From NCBI GenBank assembly GCA_002424045.1, contig DIPH01000043.1, positions 1 to 19,079 on the forward strand: 19,079 nucleotides of DNA, read 5' to 3'. The notes under the pieces are model-generated. The model searched no databases. It was not told the origin of the DNA and saw only the letters and a program-made list of their open reading frames with translations. A program made the position numbers and the translations under genes. This stretch comes from Firmicutes bacterium UBA5493 (lineage in GTDB: Bacteria > Bacillota > Limnochordia > Darwinibacteriales > Darwinibacteriaceae). Below, piece after piece: positions 8,355-15,276 of the stretch. The number at the start of each line of letters is the position of its first letter. The first letter of the stretch is position 1.

Positions 8355-9848
8355 ATGTCGGGTGTGGCCGAAAAAAGAACTCTCAAACGATTGGCCACTC
8401 TTACCTGCATTTTCGTCCTGCTATTTCCCGGATCGGCGATGGCTAATGCCAGTCCGTATGCAGGCATAAGGGAATCGGCTGCAAGCATAGCCAAACTGTT
8501 CGTGAGTGATTATGGTGTGGATAGCTTGCAGTACAACCTGCTTTATGATAATGAGAACATCGTCTCGGGCACCACTGGCAGATTTAATAAAAACGACTCC
8601 CTGCCTGTCACGGAGGCTTCCATCTACGGAATTGGTTCTACCAGCAAAATGTTTACAACCGTTGCGGTGATGCTGCTTGTGGATCAGGGTAAGCTGGATT
8701 TGGATAAACCCGTCACGTTCTACCTGCCCGACTTTGTCATGTTGGATGCGCGGTATAAAGAAATTACCGTTCGCATGCTGCTCAACCATTCCTCGGGACT
8801 GATGGGCTCTAGGTACACTAATGGCGGTCTTTTTGATGACCCTAACACTTTTAACCACGATACTCTGTTGATGGCGCTAGCAGGACAAAGACTTAAAGCC
8901 AATCCAGGAGCATACTCCGTCTATTGTAACGACGGATTCAGCCTGGCAGAGCAGATTGTTGAAAGGGTCAGCGGCTTGAACTTCTCCGAATTTGTCAGGG
9001 AAAACATTGCGAAACCTTTAGGACTGAGTCATACCTTTACTCCGCAGGACGATTTTGACCGAGGATTGATGGCCAGAACCTTCCTTCGAGGCGATGAAAC
9101 GCCACGAGAAACGCTCAATTTGATCGGTTCGGGTGGCATCTATTCAACAGCAAGAGACCTTTGTGTATTCGGTCAGGCTTTTATGGATACCCCAGGTAAC
9201 AGCGTGGCACAGGGTCTTTTGTCTCTGGCCACAAAGGAGGCTCTTGCGCAAAAGGAATACCTGCAAGGGATGTGGCCTGCTCAAAAAGACAGTCTATTCG
9301 GTTATGGGTTGGGCTGGGACTCCGTTGATCTCTATCCATTTAACCGCCATGGAATCCAAGGCCTTGCTAAAGGTGGAGACACCAACCTGTATCACAGCTG
9401 CCTAATTGTGCTACCAGAACAGAACATGGCTTTTGCCGTAGCAATGTCAGGGGGTTCCTCCATATATGGCGAAATGATGGGGTTATCTTTGCTACAGCAA
9501 GTCCTTCTTGCCACCGGAGAAATCGATAGTATTCTTCTACCGAAGGAGGAAGCGACGTTCGAAGGTGCTCCCATGCCGTCTGAGTTGACTTCTTACGCTG
9601 GTCTTTACAAAAACAATAGCCTCATCAGAGAAATAAGAATCGATCAGAACGGCACGCTGTCGCTTATTGCAGTAACACAGCAAGATCTCCCTGACGAAAC
9701 TTTCATCTACCAGTCATCAGGGGAATTTGTTAATGAAGACAAAAGCAAAAGGCTGACGTTTGTCGAGGAAGAAAATGGCGAAACGTATCTACGTATAGTA
9801 AGTATCCCTGCCGGGTCTGGAGCAGCGGGCCATAATCACCGTCTATGA
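8355..9848 (+). CDS. Exported serine hydrolase, beta-lactamase/PBP-like, copy 2 (3' end shifted out of frame)
   Basis: This is a paralogue of the preceding gene with the same fold. A signal peptide covers about residues 1-31, with basic EKRTLKR, a hydrophobic core and an AMA cleavage site. The nucleophile motif STSK is at 95-98, YCN at 190-192, and the third motif is KGGD at 339-342. Several blocks are nearly identical to copy 1, such as ARYKEITVRMLLNHSSG, showing a tandem duplication. The start ATG has a good purine-rich site (GAGAGGGGGAGAA) just upstream. The frame ends at 9848, but the region that should follow, judged by copy 1, continues in the next frame to 10437. A single extra base near the GGG at 9827-9829 explains this. 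The catalytic domain is complete, so the truncated 497-residue product could still fold and act. The gap to copy 1 is about 50 bases, consistent with one operon. Confidence 0.88.
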   Translation: MSGVAEKRTLKRLATLTCIFVLLFPGSAMANASPYAGIRESAASIAKLFVSDYGVDSLQYNLLYDNENIVSGTTGRFNKNDSLPVTEASIYGIGSTSKMFTTVAVMLLVDQGKLDLDKPVTFYLPDFVMLDARYKEITVRMLLNHSSGLMGSRYTNGGLFDDPNTFNHDTLLMALAGQRLKANPGAYSVYCNDGFSLAEQIVERVSGLNFSEFVRENIAKPLGLSHTFTPQDDFDRGLMARTFLRGDETPRETLNLIGSGGIYSTARDLCVFGQAFMDTPGNSVAQGLLSLATKEALAQKEYLQGMWPAQKDSLFGYGLGWDSVDLYPFNRHGIQGLAKGGDTNLYHSCLIVLPEQNMAFAVAMSGGSSIYGEMMGLSLLQQVLLATGEIDSILLPKEEATFEGAPMPSELTSYAGLYKNNSLIREIRIDQNGTLSLIAVTQQDLPDETFIYQSSGEFVNEDKSKRLTFVEEENGETYLRIVSIPAGSGAAGHNHRL

Positions 9849-10437
9849 TTCTGTAAAAACGTTACCTAATCCAGTAGACCTAAACGTCCAGCAAGCCTGG
9901 GATGACCGTAGCGGCACATACCATATAGTCAACGAAATCAGAACCAGCCAGTGCTACTACAGTTTAGCCGCATGCACTATGGAATTGTCCACCAATGAGC
10001 GTTTGCCTGGTTACTTCGGGCCATACAAAATCGATGATCTGAATCACGCAATTCAAGATGCCCGCATACCTGTCATGGATGGCCGAGATAATGACCTACT
10101 GTGCTTCAAAATTGAAGATGGTGAGGAGTATCTAGCCAATACCAGCTCGATCTGGCTCAGCGGAAAGAACATTCCGGAGATGGAGGCAGGTGAAGATGTC
10201 ACTTGCACAATAGGGCAAAGTGGCTATGCCCGCTGGTATTCTATTAGAAAAGAGGATGCAGGCAAAAGGATGACTGTCAAGCTACCCACGAGGGGCGCAT
10301 TTGCAGTATATGACAGCTCAGAGTGCATGTACTTCTCTACCGTATCAGGTAATCGGCCGGTTATACTTCCTGCAGAAGGGAAAATTGTCTTCATAGGCGA
10401 TGTCCCCGGTACCCGGTTTTCTGTTACGATTGACTAG
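9841..10437 (+). pseudogene. C-terminal domain of hydrolase copy 2, displaced by a frameshift
   Basis: Read in the frame of 9841, this stretch has no start codon until ATG 9979 and no ribosome binding site there. It lines up with the C-terminal region of hydrolase copy 1: LPGY is shared, the block ending in VPGTRFSVTID matches the block ending in ESGSVFVPT, and YARW matches YNEW. The open part continues upstream of 9979 as VYDSVKTLPNPVDLN, which would join the copy 2 frame after SGAA if one G of GGG 9827-9829 were removed. The repaired gene would encode about 693 residues, near the 653 of copy 1. I therefore treat it as the detached 3' end of copy 2, not as an independent gene. A separate small protein starting at 9979 (152 residues) is the less likely alternative. 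Confidence 0.75.
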
Positions 10438-10444
10438 GCTGACT

Positions 10445-10453
10445 TGGTATAAT
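10445..10453 (+). promoter_or_regulatory. Extended -10 promoter for the SLH-like gene
   Basis: TGGTATAAT is a perfect extended -10 element (TGn plus TATAAT). A TTGACT at 10430-10435 is only 12 bases upstream, too close to be its -35, so the promoter probably relies on the extended -10. Transcription would begin near 10460, about 34 bases before the chosen start, and would separate this gene from the hydrolases. Confidence 0.55.
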
Positions 10454-10493
10454 GGAAGACTTTACATGATCAGGTAAGGTGAGAATTCTAAAT

Positions 10494-11210
10494 GTGGCGA
10501 ACCCTCCTACAGATCGTATGGGGGGATTTTTGGTGCGGTATTGGAAAGGTATACGGCATTTATTCGTTGTGGTCACATGTATAGTCAGTTTTGGACTACC
10601 CCTACAAGCATTGGTTAGTACGGAAGATGGTATGTGGCAAGAACTAGCTGTAACCGAGTTGGGGCAGTATCTTCCCGATACATCAATAACATGGGAGACT
10701 TTTGTTTGTGCTTCAGTAAGGTTTCTTACATTTGAGAAGGCTGATGTTCCCTTAGCAATTGCCAAAAAACATGGTTATTTGCCCACGGGTGATATGTCGG
10801 AACAAATTACCTATAGAGAGGCTATAGACTTTGTGCTTAAGCTAATTGGAGCAGAAGCTGATGGGGCCCAGAGCCTAGAGAACATTGATTATCCTTTTCA
10901 TCCTAAACAGACGGTTTCAACAGCCCAGGCAGGTGAACTACTTGCCAGGGAAAGATTGGCTTGGTATTCGATCTTGGAGTCCGAATCATCGCAAGAACCT
11001 ATTCGTGCCGCCGATTGTTATCTCACTTCGTCTACCTTTAAGTTTTCCGCGGACGAAACAAAGCTGGTTTTTGACGCAGCTGGGCTTCCTCAGGTGGTGG
11101 AACTAAACGATGGAGCAAGACTTCCCTTTGATCCGGATCTTTTGGCACAGGAGCAACAAGAAGCCTTGCCCACCATTGTAGGTCAAAGCCTAAGCGGGGT
11201 ATACGGATAA
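10494..11210 (+). CDS. Exported protein with degenerate SLH-like repeats
   Basis: This is a 238-residue protein with an N-terminal export signal: basic residues in VRYWKGIRH, the hydrophobic stretch LFVVVTCIVSFGLPLQA, then a mature part. Two weak S-layer-homology-like segments can be seen, one around ITWETFVCASVRFLTF and one around GYLPTGDMSEQITYREAIDF. The rest is unfamiliar. I chose GTG 10494 because AAGGTGAG (10476-10483) is a good Shine-Dalgarno ten bases upstream. The GTG at 10479, which gives five more residues, lies inside that site. ATG 10518 has no binding site. SLH modules usually anchor proteins to cell-wall polymers. Its position after two exported hydrolases suggests a shared envelope role, but that is inference. 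SLH similarity is weak; the safe call is an exported protein of unknown function. Confidence 0.7.
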   Translation: MANPPTDRMGGFLVRYWKGIRHLFVVVTCIVSFGLPLQALVSTEDGMWQELAVTELGQYLPDTSITWETFVCASVRFLTFEKADVPLAIAKKHGYLPTGDMSEQITYREAIDFVLKLIGAEADGAQSLENIDYPFHPKQTVSTAQAGELLARERLAWYSILESESSQEPIRAADCYLTSSTFKFSADETKLVFDAAGLPQVVELNDGARLPFDPDLLAQEQQEALPTIVGQSLSGVYG

Positions 11211-11252
11211 TGCTGGGCAACTGCGCATTTTAAACGTTGAGGAGCGTGCCCA

Positions 11253-11438
11253 ATGCCGAATTGGAAAGAACTAAGGCGATACAGATCACTACTACTTCCG
11301 AAAAGTGGAAGCGGACGGAACGATTCGACGCACGAAGATTTCGAAAGGCTCAGGAGAGGTTCGTTACTATCTTTGGAAAGAGATCTTGAAAAGCAATTTG
11401 GTGTAACCGAGGAATACTTCAATAGGATCGTTTGAAAC
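11253..11438 (+). CDS. Small hypothetical protein, 60 residues
   Basis: This short, basic, soluble protein begins MPNWKELRRYRSLLLPKSGS and ends with a likely helix, LERDLEKQFGVTEEYFNRIV. GAGGAG at 11239-11244, eight bases before the ATG, is a strong binding site, which is the main reason to believe in it. I recognise no family; a small DNA-binding or toxin-antitoxin-like role is possible from size and charge but not shown. A terminator-like hairpin follows at 11473-11503. A longer minus-strand frame overlaps it but has no comparable start signals. Confidence 0.6.
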
Positions 11439-11472
11439 ATACGGGATTGTCGTGTTAGCGTGAGTTTACAAG

Positions 11473-11503
11473 AAAAAGCCTAAGTAGGACAGGAAGCTTT
11501 TTT
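11473..11503 (+). terminator. Terminator-like hairpin overlapping the next gene's ribosome binding site
   Basis: AAAAAGC (11473-11479) pairs with GCTTTTT (11496-11502), with a possible inner CCT/AGG pairing, and the 3' arm ends in six T residues. It could terminate transcription of the 60-residue gene. The candidate Shine-Dalgarno AGGAAG (11491-11496) for the GTG at 11506 lies in its 3' half. Confidence 0.45.
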
Positions 11504-11505
11504 CG

Positions 11506-12711
11506 GTGGAAAAGCATCCTGTTGCATTTCAGTCATACCCCTTGACTTGGCTACTGACAGTTGCGGGGAAAAGCCAGTTTTCGGTCTTCTCTTACCGCAC
11601 TTCGGGCAGGAATCATGAGGAAAAGTGGGGAAACAGCATACATGAAGATGCTTCCGAATTACTCAGAGCTTGCAGCGAGGGGTGTTTAGAGATGTTGGTA
11701 TCAGAAGTTCGAGACGTTCTGAAGAAGTATCAAGAGGAAGATTTGCGGTTACTCTTGGTGGAAATGTACAAGGCTATGCCCAAAAAACTGAAGGAAGATA
11801 AGGAGATCGACATGTTGCTCCAGGATGTCCATGGATACATGAGTGCCAGAAAAGCACCAAAGGCCCAGGAGCGACAGATAGACCTAGAAAGCTTAAAATT
11901 TAGGATTGACCAGTTTGTGGAGTATGCTTATAACCAGTATTACTATGCCCCTAATAGCTATGTGCACAAAAAAGACAGGCCGAAGTGGAGATTTCAGGTA
12001 CGAGCGTTTATCAAGGATTTACAGACTTTTCCGGCGGATAGTGAAGAGGGAAAAATTGCTACAGACTTGCTGCATAAGCTCTATGAAATGCTGAGCTATG
12101 CTTGCGGTTACTACATTTTCTCGACAGATAGCCCCTTTGGATCCGTTGGAACAAAGCAAGTTACATTGCTTGATCTGGCCATCTCCCGGAAGCTGGCAAG
12201 TGGTCTAAGCAAGGAATCCTTAAAGTCAGCGATTGCCCTGGCCATAAACAGCAGGGTTGATCGGGAAACACTCGATTCATGCTTAATTTCTGTACTGGTT
12301 GATAATCTAAAAACTCCAGATGCTAGAGAAAGTGCCATTGAGCAGTGTGTAGAGTTGAAAAAGGAACTGGAGAAGGCAAAAACCGCTTCATCCAAGAAGA
12401 GGAACCGGGGTTACTACCAATATGAACAGGAAAGAAAGCTCAATAACCTTGTGGAAATGGTTTTTAGAATACAAATGGACTTACGTGAGTATGAAAAGGC
12501 CATCAGTTATTTTAAACGCAGTTATATCGAACAAGATCAGGAAGTCACCTTGTACGTATTATTGGACCTACTAGGAGAATATGAGGTTCAAGACTACTGG
12601 ATAAGAGAGTATAACGAGGCGATGAAAAGGGGAGTTACGCCCCGGGAGTCATTACAGAGAATGTATGTGGCTATGCAAAAAGAGGACAAGATCCGGGAGT
12701 ACATCTTCTAG
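11506..12711 (+). CDS. Hypothetical helical protein, 401 residues
   Basis: I do not recognise a family. The protein is rich in charged residues and appears almost wholly alpha-helical, with tetratricopeptide-like stretches such as EKAISYFKRSYIEQDQEVT near the C-terminus, and no signal peptide or membrane span. Two starts are possible. GTG 11506 has AGGAAG nine bases upstream but sits immediately after a terminator-like hairpin. ATG 11692 has GCGAGGGG about nine bases upstream and would give a 339-residue protein beginning MLVSEVRDVLKKYQEED. The first 60 residues of the long form are less ordered in composition, which slightly favours the shorter one, but I keep the full frame. The SEC-C protein gene follows 69 bases later and may be co-transcribed. 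Helical repeat scaffolds of this kind often mediate protein contacts; nothing more specific can be said. Confidence 0.75.
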   Translation: MEKHPVAFQSYPLTWLLTVAGKSQFSVFSYRTSGRNHEEKWGNSIHEDASELLRACSEGCLEMLVSEVRDVLKKYQEEDLRLLLVEMYKAMPKKLKEDKEIDMLLQDVHGYMSARKAPKAQERQIDLESLKFRIDQFVEYAYNQYYYAPNSYVHKKDRPKWRFQVRAFIKDLQTFPADSEEGKIATDLLHKLYEMLSYACGYYIFSTDSPFGSVGTKQVTLLDLAISRKLASGLSKESLKSAIALAINSRVDRETLDSCLISVLVDNLKTPDARESAIEQCVELKKELEKAKTASSKKRNRGYYQYEQERKLNNLVEMVFRIQMDLREYEKAISYFKRSYIEQDQEVTLYVLLDLLGEYEVQDYWIREYNEAMKRGVTPRESLQRMYVAMQKEDKIREYIF

Positions 12712-12780
12712 CTAGAGCAGGAGTACCATTGTAGGATGTGGGGCTGATCGCCGGAGAACAAGAGTAGGGAGGATACGAAA

Positions 12781-13467
12781 GTGGCGAGAATAGGGCGCAA
12801 CGATCCTTGCCCATGTGGGTCAGGTAAGAAGTACAAGAAGTGTTGTATTGATAAACCTCTGGTCAGCAAGGCAGATGGAACAGTTACAGTCATGGACGAT
12901 CAAACGCTTCAGGCAAAAACGAACTTGGAGCAAGGCTACGGATGTTTCTATAGCGGAAAAGAAGAAGAGGCCTTGCAATACTGGCAACCGCTCTGGGATG
13001 ACTATGTCAAAGACGAATTACTTAGTACTCCTCTTAAAGATTTCGATGCCCATGTGCCGAGCCACGAGTTTATGGCCAATTGGTTCATCGAGTATCCGAT
13101 GGTCTTGCAAAATAAGATCAGAGGAGACGCAGGTTGTGGGGAGCAGTTACTGCAATACTGTGACAGCATGCTGAAAAACGGCAAGGGAATAGGGCCAGAG
13201 TTGAAGGAGCAGATCGAACTCGCTAGAGCAGCGGCACTCTCGAGCCTCGGCCGTAGCGAAGAAGCCGATCAGGAGTACGAGAGGTTGAGCAAGATATATT
13301 CGGGGAGCCTCGCTCTCTACGTCGAGTGGAGCAGTCATCTACAGACAATCTCAAAAGATGAGGCGCGAAAGGTCCTGGAACTAGGACTAAAGAACTGTCC
13401 CGATCCCAGCGATCAAGAAGCGCTAGAAGATCATCTACACTATCTCAATTCTCTCAGTGACAATTGA
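12781..13467 (+). CDS. SEC-C motif protein with helical repeat domain
   Basis: The N-terminus carries a classic SEC-C zinc motif: GRNDPCPCGSGKKYKKCC at residues 5-22, with Cys10, Cys12, Cys21 and Cys22 as likely zinc ligands. This motif occurs at the C-terminus of SecA and in many unrelated proteins as a small protein-binding module. The remaining 200 residues are helical with TPR-like pattern, for example EQGYGCFYSGKEEEALQYW and ARAAALSSLGRSEEADQEYE. The GTG start has GGGAGGA about eight bases upstream. No membrane segment is seen. The role is unknown; an adaptor acting on proteins is the usual guess for this architecture. Part of this gene (13138-13172) recurs as a diverged copy at 14161-14195. 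A perfect seven-base stem overlaps the stop codon. Confidence 0.88.
   Translation: MARIGRNDPCPCGSGKKYKKCCIDKPLVSKADGTVTVMDDQTLQAKTNLEQGYGCFYSGKEEEALQYWQPLWDDYVKDELLSTPLKDFDAHVPSHEFMANWFIEYPMVLQNKIRGDAGCGEQLLQYCDSMLKNGKGIGPELKEQIELARAAALSSLGRSEEADQEYERLSKIYSGSLALYVEWSSHLQTISKDEARKVLELGLKNCPDPSDQEALEDHLHYLNSLSDN
13138..13172 (+). repeat. 35-bp segment of the SEC-C gene, duplicated at 14161
   Basis: This segment within the SEC-C coding region recurs at 14161-14195 with about four mismatches, clustered in the middle. Both copies share the 15 bases GGGGAGCAGTTACTG and the 14 bases TGTGACAGCATGCT. Confidence 0.75.
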
Positions 13468-13485
13468 GCTGAGAGTTCCAGCTCA
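13465..13485 (+). other. Hairpin at the SEC-C gene stop codon
   Basis: TGAGCTG (13465-13471) and CAGCTCA (13479-13485) form a perfect seven-base stem with a seven-base loop. The stop codon is part of the stem. No T-run follows, so it is at best a weak or Rho-assisted terminator or an RNA 3' end structure. Confidence 0.45.
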
Positions 13486-13746
13486 CAAACTGAAATGGGA
13501 GACGTTTCCACCGCAATCGACTCCGGTAGCTCCTCCAACGTTCCTAGGGTGCTGCAGAGGATTATGCATATTAATGGTTTGAAATCCGAACCCTGGGACG
13601 CATGGAGCTAGGCCCAAGGAAGATTAAGAAACCTATTAGGGGCTAAATAGATAAGTCCTGTCAACCCAACCAAGACACCCCGCTCCAACGTTCGCAGGAA
13701 TCCTCTTACTTGGGGTAGAAACACTCAATAAGGACCCAGGGTAATC
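13486..13746. other. Gene-free stretch between the SEC-C gene and the membrane-anchored gene
   Basis: I see no gene here. The 11-base word CTCCAACGTTC occurs twice, at 13533-13543 and 13683-13693, 150 bases apart. There is no clear promoter for the gene that follows. The stretch may be decayed coding sequence. Confidence 0.4.
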
Positions 13747-13767
13747 ATGGAAGGGGAGGTGAGGGAC

Positions 13768-14115
13768 ATGGTATCATTAGCAATGTTGCTGGTGGCCGTG
13801 GTTGCCGTCTTTTATCATCGCAAGAAGACAAGCTATACCTTGGATGTGAGAATCGAGCCGGAGGGAGCAGCTAGGATCTCTAATATCGTCTACAGGAAGG
13901 GGCGCGGATTTGTTGGGGCTGCGTTTTCCCTCGAAATAGAGGAAGGTTTTGTGCTACACAGATGGACTGGCACTCTGCCTAGACTGGAAGGATATGACCC
14001 AGCGCGATGGTATGATAGCAAGAACAACAAGGTGTACCTAGAAATCGATAGGAATGAGAAGTTGACCCTGCATTTTGAACGCAGGTCTTCAAACGAGATC
14101 GCCATTCAAGAATAA
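13768..14115 (+). CDS. Membrane-anchored protein with one InlB-B-repeat-like domain
   Basis: This is a 115-residue protein. The N-terminus, MVSLAMLLVAVVAVFYHRKK, is a single hydrophobic helix followed by basic residues, which predicts a membrane anchor or uncleaved signal. The rest follows the pattern of the bacterial repeat of the InlB-B/Flg_new type: LDVRIEPEGAARISNIVY, then a glycine-rich turn, EEGFVLHRWTG, and a closing EKLTLHFE strand. The family normally occurs in tandem in large surface proteins, so a lone copy on an anchor is unusual. I chose ATG 13768 because GGAGGTGA (13755-13762), a full Shine-Dalgarno match, lies five bases upstream; the ATG at 13747 would place that site inside the gene. 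The 280 bases before it contain no gene that I can see. The domain call is moderate and the function unknown. Confidence 0.7.
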   Translation: MVSLAMLLVAVVAVFYHRKKTSYTLDVRIEPEGAARISNIVYRKGRGFVGAAFSLEIEEGFVLHRWTGTLPRLEGYDPARWYDSKNNKVYLEIDRNEKLTLHFERRSSNEIAIQE

Positions 14116-14160
14116 CCAAAACCTCACTATTACTAGAATATTAAGGAAACTTTGATTTTT

Positions 14161-14195
14161 GGGGAGCAGTTACTGTAACGTTGTGACAGCATGCT
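14161..14195 (+). repeat. Diverged fragment of the SEC-C gene
   Basis: This matches 13138-13172 at about 31 of 35 positions, including two exact blocks of 15 and 14 bases. Flanking bases do not match. It is probably the last recognisable piece of a second SEC-C paralogue that has been deleted. Confidence 0.65.
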
Positions 14196-14219
14196 AGCAT
14201 GGTTGGAAATTAAGCAGCT

Positions 14220-14573
14220 ATGCTCATTAGGTGGGTATCAACTGAAGATAAGCCGGCATGGATGCAACTAGCAAGAGCTGTCGCTGAGCTCTTTGACAGC
14301 CCTACGATGCCCGCGGACGGATCCTTTCGCGACTATACTGCCCGAAAGATTAGCAAATTTGTGGCACTTATCGCTATAGACAGAATGACCGGCCAGTGCC
14401 TTGGGGTTATCGCATTTTCCAGATCAAATAATCGCATTTCATGGTTTGCAGCCAGACCTAAGAGGACAGGCGGCACAAAGCATCTACCAACAGGCCGGAT
14501 TTACTGATCAAGATGTTTTTACGAACGAAAACGGCAATAACGTTTGCTACTGCAGAAAAAACAGGACAAGGGA
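14220..14573 (+). pseudogene. GNAT-family N-acetyltransferase, frameshifted and internally deleted
   Basis: The first frame, from ATG 14220, looks like the N-terminal half of a GNAT acetyltransferase: MLIRWVSTEDKPAWMQLARA, then a beta strand pair, LGVIAFSRSNNRISWF. Just after this, the acetyl-CoA-binding loop appears in the next frame as PDLRGQ (near 14455). It is followed at once by the C-terminal SIYQQAGFTDQDVFTNENGN, with roughly 30-40 family residues missing between. So the gene has one frameshift near 14450-14457 and a deletion that removes the helix after the acetyl-CoA loop. It cannot be active. No clear binding site precedes the ATG. The residues end near 14573, where the sequence passes without a stop into a peptidase fragment. 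Confidence 0.7.
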
Positions 14574-14604
14574 ATCTATTTGGTACAAGTATGGTTTGCA
14601 CAGA

Positions 14605-14931
14605 ATGCAACTGATCAACGCCCACGGTGGTCCCGAATTGCGTTTTGCCTGGACCCCGAATCCTCAAGCTATTCTAGCGGTTGATTTGGGTATTGCGGTT
14701 TTGTCTGTTAACTTCCGTTTTTCGTTAGACTATGGAACTGTCTATCTTGATGCGGGAAAAAATGATACATTACTTCCACAAAGGGATCTTCATGCTGCCG
14801 TCTTGTGGGCTATAGAAATGGGCATTGCCGATCCCTCTCGAATCGGCATCATGGGGCATTCCTATGGGGGATATTCGGCTGTCTATCAAGCTGCTTCCTA
14901 TCCCGACCTTTATTGCGTGACTATTCCCTAG
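14605..14931 (+). pseudogene. Fragment of an S9 prolyl-oligopeptidase-family peptidase
   Basis: In the same frame as the end of the GNAT remnant, the sequence becomes the catalytic domain of an S9 serine peptidase (DPP4/acylaminoacyl-peptidase type): HGGP at 14623-14634, LGIAVLSVNFR, the block DLHAAVLWAIEMGIADPSRI, and the nucleophile motif GHSYGG at 14854-14871. The frame stops at 14929-14931. After the TAG, the same frame reads MGVWDWSSLGEE, which may still be the family, so a nonsense change may precede the true break. The beta-propeller domain is absent, and the Asp and His of the triad, which lie further on in the family, are missing. It is a relic of about 110 residues and inactive. The fusion to the GNAT remnant marks a deletion junction near 14575-14605. 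Confidence 0.82.
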
Positions 14932-15185
14932 ATGGGTGTATGGGATTGGAGTAGCCTAGGGGAAGAACTGGTACAAGGTGAACCAGTCCCAGCGGACCAT
15001 CTGCGCACAGGCCCAAGGCCCAATACTGGCTTAGCTACAGGGAATAGCCGTGGAAACTGAAGTGGCGGTTCCCTACCCTGTTGTGGGATTTAGGAAACAC
15101 TAGCCGCGTGGCATCATAGAGAGTGGCTCGGAAAACACCACGGTGGTTGTCCGGCCTAGGCTGTATGTACCGGGTTTCTTGGTCT
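14932..15185. other. Gene-free stretch after the S9 relic
   Basis: No intact gene is visible. The first 70 bases may be decayed S9 peptidase sequence. ACTGGT (14967-14972) and ACCAGT (14982-14987) form a small hairpin with no T-run. The stretch leads into the promoter region of the SDR gene. Confidence 0.4.
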
Positions 15186-15186
15186 T

Positions 15187-15207
15187 TTTCCTTTGCGCAG
15201 AAGGAAA
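15187..15207 (+). promoter_or_regulatory. Inverted repeat upstream of the SDR gene, possible operator
   Basis: TTTCCTT (15187-15193) and AAGGAAA (15201-15207) are perfect inverted arms around a seven-base centre, TGCGCAG. The repeat ends at the position expected for the -35 element of the promoter at 15226-15234, where a repressor or activator could act. No T-run makes a terminator likely. Confidence 0.4.
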
Positions 15208-15225
15208 GGAATAACCATCACTTTG

Positions 15226-15234
15226 TGATATAAT
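15226..15234 (+). promoter_or_regulatory. Extended -10 promoter of the SDR gene
   Basis: TGATATAAT is a perfect extended -10 element. No good -35 lies 17 bases upstream. Transcription would start near 15241, about 36 bases before the gene. Confidence 0.6.
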
Positions 15235-15276
15235 GATCCTAAGGTTGAAATCTCAGCAAAAGGGGGCTGGAGGAAG

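Noticed and set aside
11183..11440. 85-residue minus-strand frame over the small 60-residue gene
   Set aside because: It has no start signal. The plus-strand gene has a strong ribosome binding site with proper spacing.
14401..14931. 176-residue frame as a novel single protein
   Set aside because: The first quarter is the shifted end of a GNAT gene and the rest an S9 peptidase fragment; it is a deletion product, not a gene.
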